Below, piece after piece: positions 20,055-31,636 of a DNA stretch of 64,000 nt. A program made the translations under genes and the position numbers. Source of the stretch: Cyrtodaria siliqua (taxonomy: Eukaryota; Mollusca; Bivalvia; Adapedonta; Hiatellidae); NCBI GenBank assembly GCA_037043455.1, contig JAWPHD010003278.1, positions 159,498 to 223,497 of the forward strand, in the 5' to 3' direction. How positions within the stretch are numbered: position 1 is the first letter of the stretch; every line of letters begins with the position of its first letter. The notes below the pieces were generated by a model that was given only the letters and a program-made list of their open reading frames with translations, ran no database searches and was not told the DNA's origin.

Positions 20055-20250
20055 ATATATTTAAATTTTAATCAACATTTGTTCGGTATAATAAATAACA
20101 TATTGCATCCCAGTGAGGTTGACAGTGGATATTGTCAACCTGAGGAAAATACTGTCAACTGAGGCGAAGAAGTCTTTGGTATGACCCAGCCGGAGATCGA
20201 ACCTATAACCTGTCGCATGTGAGGCGGATATTCTACCACTACACCTCATA
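20055..20250 (-). mobile_element. tRNA-derived SINE (Val/Gly-like head)
   Basis: On the minus strand from about 20250, GGTATGAGGTGTAGTGGTAG gives an A-box-like start and TAGGTTCGATCTCC a B box. The GGTATGA and TCATACC ends could pair as a 7-bp acceptor stem. The T and anticodon stems are broken, so it is a SINE head rather than a functional tRNA. The sequence after TCATACCAAAGACTT resembles the SINE at 39465-39800. Confidence 0.75.
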
Positions 20251-20555
20251 CCATTTCGCGGTTGTCACATAAGGAAATGCAGTTTAGCTTTTTGCACTTC
20301 GTAGTTAATTTACATTAAAGTTTTACATTCAAGTTTTTTATAAAGTCCATAGCGACATGGAATTGGCCATTACAACATGAAGCCATATATGCCTTGGGCT
20401 GACTAATTACTAGTAACTCATCAACTGATAATGAGAATCTCTGGGCTATCTCACGCTGATACAACACAGTCACATCAGGTACATGTTATATATCAAAGAC
20501 AATATATACTAGGAAACGTGGCTCCTGTGAAACAGACCAATACACTTTACAAATT

Positions 20556-21056
20556 ACAGGCGTTCATGATTGAGCATGGAATTACGTTCATATTGACGCA
20601 ATGTCATCGCGTTCATACTGACGCAATGTCAGCGCGTGCTCAACTCCGCCCCCTTCCTCGCTGGCTGAATGTAAACACAAGTGTGAAAATAAATCTCGAT
20701 TTGAATCCGGCGGAGATGTGCTTTAGGCATATAAACCAGCCAGTAGAATTGCTCGAGAGATATACCTTGAATATGCTATTTTGAAAGTAGTAAGTTCCAT
20801 CACTGCTGGGGAAGCCCGAAGTTATTTTCACAATCCACAGCATCTATATAATAGTGTACTATTTTATGATATGTCATGATATGATATCGATTTTTGTCAC
20901 GCGAGACTTGTAGGCAAGTGGGAGGTGTCAACTAGTTTCAATTCACTGAGTATACTTCCACTGTATTGGACGACGTCATCGGTTGTTTATATGTTTGACG
21001 CATCAAACATCCATTGTCCAATCAATGTAATTCCATGCTCAATCGGGAACGACTGT
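20556..21056. mobile_element. MITE with about 35-bp TIRs
   Basis: The left end ACAGGCGTTCATGATTGAGC plus ATGGAATTAC is complementary to the right end GTAATTCCATGCTCAAT..GAACGACTGT with a few mismatches. The interior has two CATACTGACGCAATGTCA-like direct copies near the left. No transposase is seen. Superfamily is not assigned. Confidence 0.78.
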
Positions 21057-21616
21057 ATTTAGGCGCTGATTAATATACATATAAACAAATACAGAAAAAT
21101 AAATAAAGATTTATTTCTTGACATCACAAATCAAACACTTATCCGCTGCTGAAAAATATTTCATTTACTAAATATCCAGGTAAATCGTTAAAACTCTTTG
21201 CTAAAGGCTACTAGCTAGCAAGCTAGCACCATCATCTGTCTTTTACAATATGATGACCATATTAATCCAGGATATACTCCTGCCTGGGCACTGCTTGATG
21301 ATGACCAAGTGATAAAGGTAACTGATTTAGCAGATTTAGGTGTAAAACTAGCAGATACTTAAATATATTGTGCAAATAAATAGATTAATTTATAGTGCTT
21401 TCATAATAAGGGTTAGTGTTTCAACACATAAGGGTGTTTCTGCTGTTGTCAGTAAGAAGAAAGTTAGGGTTAATAATAAACATTATTAAATTTACAATAG
21501 GTGATATTATAAACAGTGATTGTGCTCATAATTGTGTATGTGTTAGTATGAGCATTGTTCTGCTGTCTAGACAAAGGGGTAGGTCAGCAAGGGTTGTCGT
21601 ATAAATTTCTGTTTAA

Positions 21617-21826
21617 CCCTTAACCCGCTACCTTTATATAATGGACTGTTCTTTCTTTGAATTAAGACCATTCCATTTATGTGACAAAGGGGTGTTTTGG
21701 GGAAATAAGTGATCAGCAGCTGGACATTGTAAACCCTGATCAGCCTGCGAGTTACTCGCAGGCTGATCTGATCTGGGTTTAAAATGGACGCAAAGGCCAT
21801 TATAGTCATGCTTAGCGGGTCAAAGG
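21617..21826. mobile_element. Small TTAA-flanked MITE with CCC-type ends
   Basis: TTAA at 21613-21616 and 21827-21830 brackets 210 bp. The left end CCCTTAACCCGCTA is complementary to TAGCGGGTCAAAGG at the right with a few mismatches. TTAA duplication plus CC-starting ends fits piggyBac-type mobilisation. A perfect palindrome lies inside. Confidence 0.75.
21738..21768. repeat. Perfect 31-nt palindrome
   Basis: The arms GATCAGCCTGCGAGT and ACTCGCAGGCTGATC are perfectly complementary over 15 nt around a single central T. The strong GC content inside AT-rich DNA makes a stable hairpin on either strand. Confidence 0.95.
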
Positions 21827-22009
21827 TTAATCCCAATATATTGTCGGATCAAGTCAAAACAGCATTACATTTTTTCCTAGATGCCGCTCAATTTTGATTT
21901 TGCATCTACATTTAGCTCTAAAGCTTCTAGATTGCATGTTAAATCGACTGTCAAGCAAAGCCTCTCATTACATATTTAAAACATGTCATGTACAAAGTAG
22001 CAATAATAA

Positions 22010-22570
22010 CTAGAACTATCACTGAAGGTGATGAATACCCCGACAAAGGTCCATAATTCTGTTAGTGTTTTTTTGCAGAAATGAAAAACCATTAATGCAG
22101 AGACACATATCATCATATGTAAACTGTGTGTCCATGCAGCGTAACATCCATGAAATGTGTTAAAGTGAAAGCCACAAGAAGTTCATTACAGAGTGAAAAA
22201 TTGTAAGTCAAAGGGCCATAATTCTGTAATATATTAGGCATCAACAATTTGTGATGTAGAAGGAATGTAATCAGTTGTTATGTGTACATGAAGTTTTAGA
22301 ACAATCAATTCGAAAATCTGTCAACAGGTCATTATATATATATTAGAGTGGAAAATTCTAAGTGAAACAAAGGGCCATAATTCTGTAACAAATTAGAGGG
22401 ACATACGGTCATCAGTTGTTATGAGTCTATGAAGTTTGGGAACAATCCATTCAAAAGTGTTTGAGATATGCAAGTATTAAAAATGTGTTACGCGACGGGA
22501 CAAAACTGTGTTCCGCGAGGGGACAGGGGGACAACGTAATTCCTATATAGCCCCCACTTTACTTGACATA
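22010..22570. repeat. Dispersed repeat with internal about 150-bp modules
   Basis: Modules contain 'gggccataattctgtaa', 'gttatgtgtacatgaag' and 'gaacaatccattc'. It ends in a GGGACAGGGGGACAACG-like purine-rich stretch and 'cccccacttt'. No coding signal. Confidence 0.7.
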
Positions 22571-22672
22571 ATTAAATGCAAGAAAGCGATGCAGCAGCGT
22601 CCTTTTACATGCTATTACTGCATATAAGTAAACTTTTACGACATAATTTTATTTTGCTTTTTGTTTTCCCTA

Positions 22673-23012
22673 AGGCCAAATAAAAGAATAGGTGTGGTTA
22701 CGGTTTTCCGACCCTGTTTTTAGGGGCTGACCCTAAACATTTTATGACACCTCAAAAAAAGAAGAAAAAGATTTACGTTTTGCATTTTACAGTTTTCTTT
22801 TCTTTTTTAAATTATTTTTTCTATCAGTTAAGTATCTGATGGTATCTATAAATATATAGTTAACTTTATTTATTTATTGGGTATAAAAGTATAGTGTAAA
22901 ATAAAAAGACAAAATATAAAATAAAATATTTTTAGAAAATAAAATATTTTACCTACCCTAATTTTTTTGGAGCATAATTAATAGGAACCACACATATACT
23001 TTTATTTGGCCT
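22673..23012. mobile_element. MITE of the AGGCC-TIR family
   Basis: The left end AGGCCAAATAAAAGAATAGG plus 'tgtggtta' is complementary to the right end (AACCACACATATACTTTTAT plus TTGGCCT). The interior has the family pattern: 'ccgacc..ttttaggggctgaccct' left of an A-rich run, 'ctaccc..ttttttggagcat' at right. Confidence 0.85.
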
Positions 23013-23161
23013 GATTTGCGGACATGAAACATCTTCAAGAGACAATAATATATAGTAGGTCTACATTTAGGAGGGCATACTAGTACAATTCTTACCAACA
23101 TTCTGGCATTAGACCATAAACAATTTTTTGGCAATCTATTTTTTCACATGACAGGCTGACA

Positions 23162-23817
23162 TATACTCCTCAAAATAAGATAAGGACCACAAGAATATTT
23201 CTCCATATGCTTACCAGCGAAACTGACTATGTACCATTTTCAACGGTTACACAAAATGTGTAAGCAATGTTGCATTAAACTGGATATTGTCAGGTCTTCT
23301 GCATTAGACGAAAGAACAAAATGTTGATATACATTGTTGTGTTAAAAAAATTCTGAGATTTTTGATAATTTCTAAAAATCATTAATTTGCCCCAAAACAA
23401 ACTAAAAGTTTTAATACGTTTTATCAATTTATTCATTACGTTTAATCACTACCAATGGAACTATGGATGCGGAATTTTAATTTTCCTCGATATTGACTAA
23501 CCTTTGGGAGTTTAAATGCATACAGTTTTGAAAACGTTGATTCCTTTTTTATCTCATCCTAAAATGAAGTAAATTTTCAAGACTTATATATCTGCTGAAT
23601 TATTCTAAAGAAAATGGTGACAGATGTTTGCTAAGAAAACAATAGTCACGAAATAACATTTTTTGGTGAAAAAAAGCATTTCATTGAAATTTCAAAATCT
23701 AAATTTTTCACCAAAAATAACTGGTGTATTTTTAGAATGCAATGTGTATTTAACCTTGTGCAATGATGTTTACTGAAATAAAGACGGGATGGTCCTCAAC
23801 TTATTTTGAGGAGTATA
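23162..23817. mobile_element. MITE of the TACTCCTCAAAATA family
   Basis: TATACTCCTCAAAATAAG at the left is complementary to CTTATTTTGAGGAGTATA at the right end; GGACC follows on both sides, giving TIRs of about 27 bp over 656 bp. The same internal order ('aagaatatttctccatatgc', 'gcattagac', 'aaatgcatac') is found at 41859-42730. Confidence 0.88.
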
Positions 23818-23935
23818 TTTTCCCTCCAAACATGTTTATACATTCTAGCATTTAGGTTAACATGTTTTAGGAATTTTCAGACAGAAATTTAGAAGTTCTC
23901 TGCAACACACTCTCATGTATCTGTATATATATTAA

Positions 23936-24545
23936 TAACTAGAAATGTGCCCACAGGACATGCCCTCGCTATTGTTCCCATTAATAAGGAAATTGTCTTT
24001 CAGACATTAATTTTGTGATTTTCTACCATTCCAAGGGACACAACTCTGGAATTACTTAGGTGATGGGGGCCAATTATCAAATTCGGCTGGGATAATATGC
24101 CCATATACACAATTTGACTTAAAGTCTGGAGAAGACTTTTCCAGGATAATTACCCAAGTTAAATTCCGGACAACAATAAGTTTTTCAATTTTTATTATAC
24201 CAAGAAACAAAACTCTGGAAATACTTAGGCGATAGGGCCGGTTATAAAACTTAGCCGAGACACTGTGTTCATATATACAATCTGACCATTTGGATAAGAA
24301 TTACCCAAATCAGAGTCCGGACAACATTATTTTCGTGAATTTTCACAATTTCAAGGGACATAACTCTGGAATTACTTGTGTAATGCGGCCGATTATTGAA
24401 CTCGGTCTAGATATTGTGCCCATATTCAATCTGACCAAGTTTGGAGAAGATTGGATAAGAATTACTCAGTTAAGAGTCCAGACAACATTTTTGACATGGA
24501 TGGACCAACGCAAGTCCATACGCATGTATTGAAGGACAGGCGAAG
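23936..24545. repeat. Dispersed repeat with about 180-bp internal modules
   Basis: Three modules share 'aactctggaattactt', 'cggc..gattat' and 'gtgcccatat' with drift between copies. It ends near GGACAGGCGAAGCCGAGGG. Open frames across it are short and not supported. Confidence 0.7.
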
Positions 24546-24579
24546 CCGAGGGTGATAATCAATATCTGAAGGGTTAACA

Positions 24580-24968
24580 TTCTTACTATCACCCTCTCAT
24601 ATGAATGTTATATTTATTTTATTATACCGAAATCCGCTCGTGCCAAAATAAGGTTCATTTTCAGTACAGATTTCACTTTGCCGGATTTTTTTCTTACTTT
24701 TTCGTCAACAAAAAACTTTTTTCAAAATGTGTCTATGAAATTTAAAGCGTTAATTGGCTTGTAAATAACGTAACTAAGAAAATGAGTGGCAGTTTATTAA
24801 AATCGGTAAAGTACTTTTGAAGTTATGATGAATTAAAAATAGCATTTCACCATACTGAGCCAATGATGTCACCAAAACAGTACGCACTCAAACGCGTCAA
24901 AGCTGTGCATGTGATAATTTTATCACCCTGCGATAAATTACTATCACCCTCGATTGAGATAGTAAGAA
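24580..24968. mobile_element. Possible small inverted-repeat element
   Basis: TTCTTACTATC at the left (24580-24590) is exactly complementary to GATAGTAAGAA at the right (24958-24968), and ATCACCCTC occurs near both ends. The 11-bp ends are short, so this is tentative. Confidence 0.4.
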
Positions 24969-25311
24969 ATTGTTGTCTATGGGGATTTAGCATGGACGTT
25001 TTATGTGAGGTATAATAAAAATTAAGCTATTACTAAAGCACTATCTGATTATACATGTAATTGCATGATGGAATTTTCTTGCTACAATAAGAATGCTAAT
25101 GTGCAATAATGTGTTAATTAATGCAGACTCAGGTTTAGTAGCTCTACGAGTGGAATGTACATACAACTATTATTTCAAATGACGATATTGCAAAAATGAG
25201 CCAGATAACAAAACCTTATCTAGCCCAAATCTCCCAATTTCTGAGATCAATCTCCTTGCTTCGTCTGTCAGAAGTTGGCAGGTATTTTTGCGCATGAGAA
25301 TTAAGCCACTG

Positions 25312-25396
25312 CATAATTACACAAGCTTGCATCATTGATAATTGTACAAGCTCGCATCATTGATAATTACACAAGCTCGCATCATTGATAATTGTA
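25312..25396. repeat. 26-bp tandem repeat, three copies
   Basis: ACAAGCTCGCATCATTGATA plus 'attaca' or 'attgta' is repeated three times. Confidence 0.92.
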
Positions 25397-28213
25397 AAAA
25401 AACATACCTGGTAGGGAAGCTACTCCTTCGACTCAAATTCATCAAGAGGTCTTGTCGACTAAAACGATAATTCCAAATGCAAAACCTCAGGTCTATAGTT
25501 CCAACAGCATAACCTCGCAGTTATAGTTCCAATAGCATATTCACCGAGTTATAGTTCCATTTTGACTGAAGTCTGCATATATTAACACATATTGATATAA
25601 TTCTAGATCTGAAAGTTTTGGATCTCTAAAATATGTATTCCGATGCCATATTTAAACTCACCCTGTCTGCAACTGTAAGTGAATTATGAATTCCAGGATT
25701 TTTTATCATAAATCATTCCATATGAATTAAATGTCTGAATATGATTATTTCACAATTTATCAGGTTTTTTTATTATTATTGTATAATCTGAATCCCATTT
25801 CCGAATGTTAATTCAATATTCCACATAATATGCAACTTTCTTATTTCAATTGAATCCCATTTCTGAATGTAAATTCCACAAATCCACTTTGGTGAAATAA
25901 TAACAATTTATTTGTCATTCACCATGCTGCTAAACACAATGTGATATAATCTACCTCTGCATTGGTCATTCCGAGAATGTTGGAATAATCAATCCAGTGA
26001 ATATATAAACACAGCAGCATTTATTGGAAGAGCTTAAATCCGACACAGATTTCTATATGCAGATGACAGTTCCATACTTTCACTCATTGTTATACATTAA
26101 TAATTAAAAAAAAATAATGGTCTCTTGACTCCCAACAAAGCAATTCTTCACTATAAAAAATTATTATTGTTCTTTGAAAAAATTCTTGAAAGAAAGAGTG
26201 TTTTATATTAGAAATCAAGAACGTCTCCAAACAACCAAGTTTAATCGTGGAATTTATAATGATTGATGCATCTTCTGTACATTCAGCAGAATGTTTTTAA
26301 CGATGACTGAAGCCATAATAAATCTCCCGATTTTAAACATTACTTACAATCATTGAAATGAATGAGGTTTTACGTCCCATTTTCATAAGGTCATATTAGA
26401 AAAGAGATGTCTGAGGATTTGTTTGATTTTTAGATGCTGATTAACGTTATTTTTGGCACATGTTAGGCAGACCACCCACTTATTCCTGGGTAGAACCGGT
26501 ACTGTATACCTCCCGCCATTCATAAGAATCAGATGAAAAGGGCGATAAAAGAATGGCTAATTGATATCAAGAACTATTTCTGAACGATGTTAAATCTTTG
26601 CTCTAATTTTTATAACCATTAATTAAGCGTGTATATTGAACAAAACAGTAGTCTGTTTGGTTTAAAAGCCGGTATATAATTATTGAAAACCACAATTTTA
26701 ACTTATGTTCAAACATATCTAGAAAAGAATATTATCAATACCTGTTCAATTTAATTTAAACCTTTTTCACAAGTGTCTGGTTTTTTTTTTAAAAATTTCT
26801 CAGAAATGAGAATTTTAGAATTTCGATGAAGTCAATTCATCAAGAAATTTGAAATAATTCCAGGGATTTCCAAGATAAGACATGGCTGGCAGGTCAGAAC
26901 TGCTATATCCTAGCTATCAACTAACAATTTGCCTTTTATGCACCACTGAGATCGATACAATGACAAGAGTATCCAAAGACAAGACAAGTTGTCCAGCTGA
27001 TGCTCCTTGAGTGGATAATAAAACTAAACCATAATAGGCCATCCTGAAAAATAGTTTGGTTTGCTGTTAGTTAACTCTATCCATTTTAATATTTAATTAT
27101 AAACATGGAGTAGGGAGGTCCTTTTTCCCCCTTTTCTTTGCAGATTTGCTTGACATATGCTTATTGTTAACCTTAACGGAGATGATAGAGACTTTGTGTC
27201 AAGTATTTGTGTATAATATTACCGTCAAATTTGCATTAAATCCCCCGATGTACCCAGGCGTTAATAGAAACAACTGATTAGAAACGTACGCTTTGATAAA
27301 AAGGCATGCTGACTTTTTAACTTGTGTTTACATAAACATTACCCGTGCTATAAACCATTTGTATCTGCACACTTCGGCGCAGCGTGTAGTGGATACAGCT
27401 TAAGTAGTACACACATATTTAGTGTGTACAGTTTAATTTTATTCAGTTTATTTGTTAGCGTAATTCTCTAAGTTGTAACGCTTCCGAGTGCTTCGTCAAC
27501 TGTTTCAGTTTACGTGTTAATAAGCATATTCTGCCTTTAAGCCGTTTTTAATATTTGCATACATTATATATTCAGAACATTAATTATGATGCCCAAATTT
27601 GTCAAAACACAAATTATATTTTTGTCATTAAAAATCGGCCAAAGTAAAAAACATATAATTTGGTTCCAAGTAGGCTTGATATGGGAATATTAGGTAGCAT
27701 TTCAGTAAACTGTATTTTTAAGGATCCATGCTCATTATATAATGAGCTTTTAAAATAATTTAAATTTCTTATTTGTTTCAATTCATATTTACGTATTCTT
27801 TTTAAAAAAATCTGGCTTCTAGGTAATCTTTTCTACCAAAGAGGCTTTTTTAAAAAAATTTTTTTTATAAACTTCCTACCTGGTTAGAATCACCACAGCT
27901 GTAAAGATCTCTAAGGCTGTTTCAAAATGACCATATTGGCATGACCTTATATTATCCTGAATCAAACATCTTAACATAAAGGCAGATCAAAAATTAAGGT
28001 CACTGTATATTTAAAATAAATGTAAAATAACCAAATTATTACCAAATTGCTCTGGGGTACAATTTACATAAGTCTACGATAAACCAGTATACATAAATAG
28101 ATGCCACTGAATGTTTCTTGAGTACATTATACAGCAATATATCCAGTGAAAATCATTTAACAAAACCTATCATGTTAAAACTTGATCGATTAGCATACAG
28201 CTAAAATAGTGTT
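25397..28213. other. AT-rich spacer with one decayed SINE
   Basis: No gene is recognised. A diverged copy of the tRNA-Ser-like SINE body lies near 26349-26530, identified by 'gaggttttacgtc' and CCTGGGTAGAACCGGTACTG plus 'tatacctcccgcc'. Its tRNA-like head is not recognisable. Confidence 0.55.
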
Positions 28214-28536
28214 TGGCCAAAAAAACAACAACTGTGTTTCCGGTGGCCCGACCGACCCTATTTTTAAGGGGCCAACCCTAAAACTTTTTATGAAAAAAAA
28301 AAAAAAATGTTCTGAACATTTATTTATCACAATATATCGAGGTAAACTGACATTACAGAGAAACTTTCAGTTATATCATCAACTTGTATGGGGTTTATGA
28401 GCTAAATACATGTAGAATCTCACAATATCTTACTCCAAAAAAAAAAAAGTAAAAGAAAAAAAAAGAAAATGCCTACCGATCTACCCTATTTTTTTAGAGC
28501 ATGCAATAGGAAACACACCTAATTTTTTTCAGGCCT
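28214..28536. mobile_element. Diverged MITE of the AGGCC-TIR family
   Basis: It carries the family interior (CCCGACCGACCCTATTTTTA..GGGGCCAACCC, an A14 run, then CTACCCTATTTTTTTAGAGC at right) and ends in AGGCCTTATA. The TIRs are recognisable but eroded. Confidence 0.75.
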
Positions 28537-30504
28537 TATAAGAATGTTACAACACAATTACCGAATAATAACTAAACAATTTTAAGTTTCCTGCCATCCT
28601 GTCAAGTCTGGAAACAATTAAGAAAACAACATACCCACACCAGCAGTACTACTGATCCACATGTTTACACTTCTGAGACTTACAAACACGTGCAGTAGGT
28701 ATCAGCCCTGAATGTAGCAGCTTGCACCAGTCTCAGTTAGGTACTGCATGGTGAAACATTTACAGCATGAATCTGCTGAGACAACACAGAATGGATGAAC
28801 CTATACACTTATTCTCAATAGGAATGAATTTCATAATTTCAACTTTTCAGAAAGTTATGAGAAAAAACAACATCCAATAATACCAAACCAAATGTTTACA
28901 AACTGCGAACAAAATGTGATATCAATATGGAGGAGTGTCGCTGCACTCAGGGTGTTTGTAAAGTGTGCGTAATAGACACATTATCAGAGCTGTAGATACT
29001 GTAGAAACTGATGGGGGGTATTGTCAGCTCAAACCATCTTTTTTACTCGTGCTCTTTTCAGAAAAAAAAGTCAAACTGTTTTCGCCTGCGGTCTTTCGGA
29101 ACCGAACACTCTTAATCGATACTATATCCTTAGCGTGTCAATCATTTTCGATGCTTGCTTGTATTAAATACAAACGTCTTGACCATTTGTGCAGAAACAA
29201 ATTTGAAACCGGAAGCACAAGATCGTTTACAAAAACACTCAGTTTTTTAAAATTGTGAGTATCATTACTCATCAGCCTACTATAAAAAGTCATAACTTTT
29301 AAAAATTAGGAGTATTATATTTGTATGTATATTTGTATGTAATTGTCCTGTGGAACAGTTTATTCCATATTTACATGATGAAAATTGTTTCAAGCATGTG
29401 TCTAATATTAAGGTCATACAGCGTTTCTTTTGTTTTTACTTAACGTCCATTTAATCTGAATAGTTGTTTCTTTTAAAATGTATTAATTCACATCCATTTT
29501 GAAACATGAAATATTTAAACCTAGTGTTTACTCTGAACGAGTTCCTTGTTACTCATTTATTTTGAATCTGATGGGTAAATACTCATTGCCGTCAAAAATT
29601 ATCTACAGCTCTGCATTATGCTAGGGAGTGCGTAGATACTCTGTGGTTCATTTTGGGAGTACTTCTCAACATTTTAAATGTTAATTATGACACTTGAAAT
29701 GTCCATGATTTTGCGTAATTTCCCGAATTCACAGAAAGTGAATAGAAGAACATGTTCCCTAATAATCACTGAATCCTCCTTTATTTTTATTGCATATTTT
29801 GACATTTTCAATTTCTTAATTTTGCAGCCAATGTGCGTAAAGCTGCATGATCTGTAATCTACGGACATGTAGCTACGCCCCTGACAGTGAATACTGCAAG
29901 AAATGTCAATCTGTAGTCATTTGTCATGCAGTGTTGATCAATGCTCTCTTTATGATTGCTATGCAATAGAGAACAGAAGAGCCATGGAAACTGTTGACAG
30001 TACTTGAGATTTGCTTGTTAATCCAGCAATAAAATACATTAATCATTCCATAAAACATCCAGTATCAATACACCTTCAATTGTTTAGGAAAACATGAAAC
30101 ACATAGTCGAACAGCATCATAAATGTATCATAAATTCCTTTAAAACACTCACTGAATGTGACAGGTAGTTAAGTTGAGAACTGCAAAAAAGCTGCCTACA
30201 CTTTCAAAATTATTCTGACTGCCAAATGTCAAATACATGTACAATACAAATTTGTTCAATTTTAAGTCTAGAAGAAATTATGAGAGCCACAGGACAAAAT
30301 TAATGTTCACACAATTAACCAATATCAATGTTTCAGGCAATTAAAATTACAAACCTGAAGAATTATAAACATGCACATGTGCAGTAGAAACACAACACTC
30401 TTTATCAAAGTTACCATCTGTGTGCATATTTAAACAGTTAATAGCTAGCATATTACCCTCAGTTTTAGGATGATTTCGGTAAAATCTGCAACTTTTAAAT
30501 CATA
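28537..30504. other. AT-rich spacer with one weak open frame
   Basis: A 97-codon plus-strand frame at 28965-29258 ends next to an AATTGTGAGTAT donor-like site. Its composition (basic, Cys/Leu-rich) and lack of any family resemblance do not support a gene call. Nothing else is recognised. Confidence 0.45.
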
Positions 30505-31073
30505 TACAGTGCTTTGTGGGGTATAGAATCACTTGGGTTAATTAAATGTCTAATTTTAAAATGAAAGGAAAATGTTTATTTAATTTCTGATATAGATTTA
30601 CCCTTTTAGTTGTATGATAGCAAAATTTCTAAAATTATTGTCCTGAAACTGTGTTTTTTTAATAGGCGTTTTTGCACCAATATTTACAGTATTTCATTTT
30701 ATCCTTAAAAAGTGCCAAACTTCTACAAGTTACCTTAATCGATGATTGCATTTTGACTTTTGTCCCTAACATTTGTTAAAACCGCAAACATTTATTTCTG
30801 AGTTTATTGTGAGTATGAATTTTTCGTTTCAAAAACACACTTCATTCAGGTAGTATAGAATCATTTTTTCTGAGAGGTGTTGCACATAGTGATATATTTT
30901 GCATGGAAAAATTTCCCAAATAATTTCACCGTTGAATAAATGTATGCTTATATGATATATCTTCAAGCCTGGAAAGTTTTAAAACAATCTAAAATATATG
31001 AGTTGAGAAAACTGAATTTAAACAGGAAATGATTCTTTACTACCAATGATTCTATACACCCCAAAGCACTGTA
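30505..31073. mobile_element. Tc1/mariner-type MITE (TA-CAGTG ends)
   Basis: TACAGTGCTTTGTGGGGTAT plus AGAATCA at the left is complementary to the right end (TGATTCTATACACCCCAAAG plus CACTGTA) with one or two mismatches over about 27 bp. The ends are TA followed by CAGTG, typical of Tc1/mariner-like elements. It is 569 bp and non-coding. Another MITE begins five bases further right. Confidence 0.85.
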
Positions 31074-31081
31074 TCATTTAA

Positions 31082-31389
31082 AGGGACACATGGCAATCTT
31101 GAGTTTAAAATTAAAATTTGCTCCTCAATTTACTTATCCTGCGTCATTTCGACTTTAAAACTGCTTGCATATAATTAAATAAAAAATTGAGATTTCAACT
31201 TTCTTCACTATTTTACCTTTTTTTTTAAATATTTTACTGGTGCAATATTATAAAAAGTTAGTAATAAGCAAAAATAATTTGCTATGAACTATTCTAACAA
31301 TTAATATTAATGATTGAACAAATGCAAGTTAAGAGGAAAATAACGGGACGCCGTGAGTTTTTAAAAAATCAAGATTGCCGTGTGTCCCT
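31082..31389. mobile_element. TTAA-flanked MITE, AGGGACACATGGCAATC family
   Basis: TTAA at 31078-31081 and 31390-31393 brackets 308 bp. The TIRs AGGGACACATGGCAATCTTG and CAAGATTGCCGTGTGTCCCT are complementary except for one position. The interior aligns by eye with 12034-12344. Confidence 0.92.
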
Positions 31390-31490
31390 TTAACAGGTTT
31401 TGCCATGAGAATGAATAATGAGGACATTTTCTGGCAACTAGCTTCATTTAAAGCAAGATGACTACATATTTTATTGATAAAATTAAATGT

Positions 31491-31597
31491 TTAAAGAGGG
31501 ACACATAGAAATCTTTGATTTTATAAAAAAAAAAAATTAAACTCATGTCGCCGGTTAGTTTTTCTAATGATGCAGAGTATTGCTACGTGTCCCTGTT
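31491..31597. mobile_element. Internally deleted relative of the TTAA MITE
   Basis: TTAAAGAGGGACACATAGAA at the left and TATTGCTACGTGTCCCT at the right are eroded forms of the family TIRs only about 100 bp apart. Confidence 0.6.
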
Positions 31598-31636
31598 GAC
31601 ATTTTGATACTTGAACAGACCCCAGCATACAGCGTA

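Noticed and set aside
20180..20250. Functional tRNA-Val gene on the minus strand
   Set aside because: The acceptor ends can pair and the boxes are present, but the T and anticodon stems do not close, and SINE sequence follows directly.
20431..20784. 117-codon plus-strand frame
   Set aside because: It straddles the left end of a MITE (20556), so it is a mix of flank and element sequence.
28965..29258. 97-codon plus-strand frame ending at a donor-like GTGAGT
   Set aside because: No domain, no partner exon and unremarkable composition.
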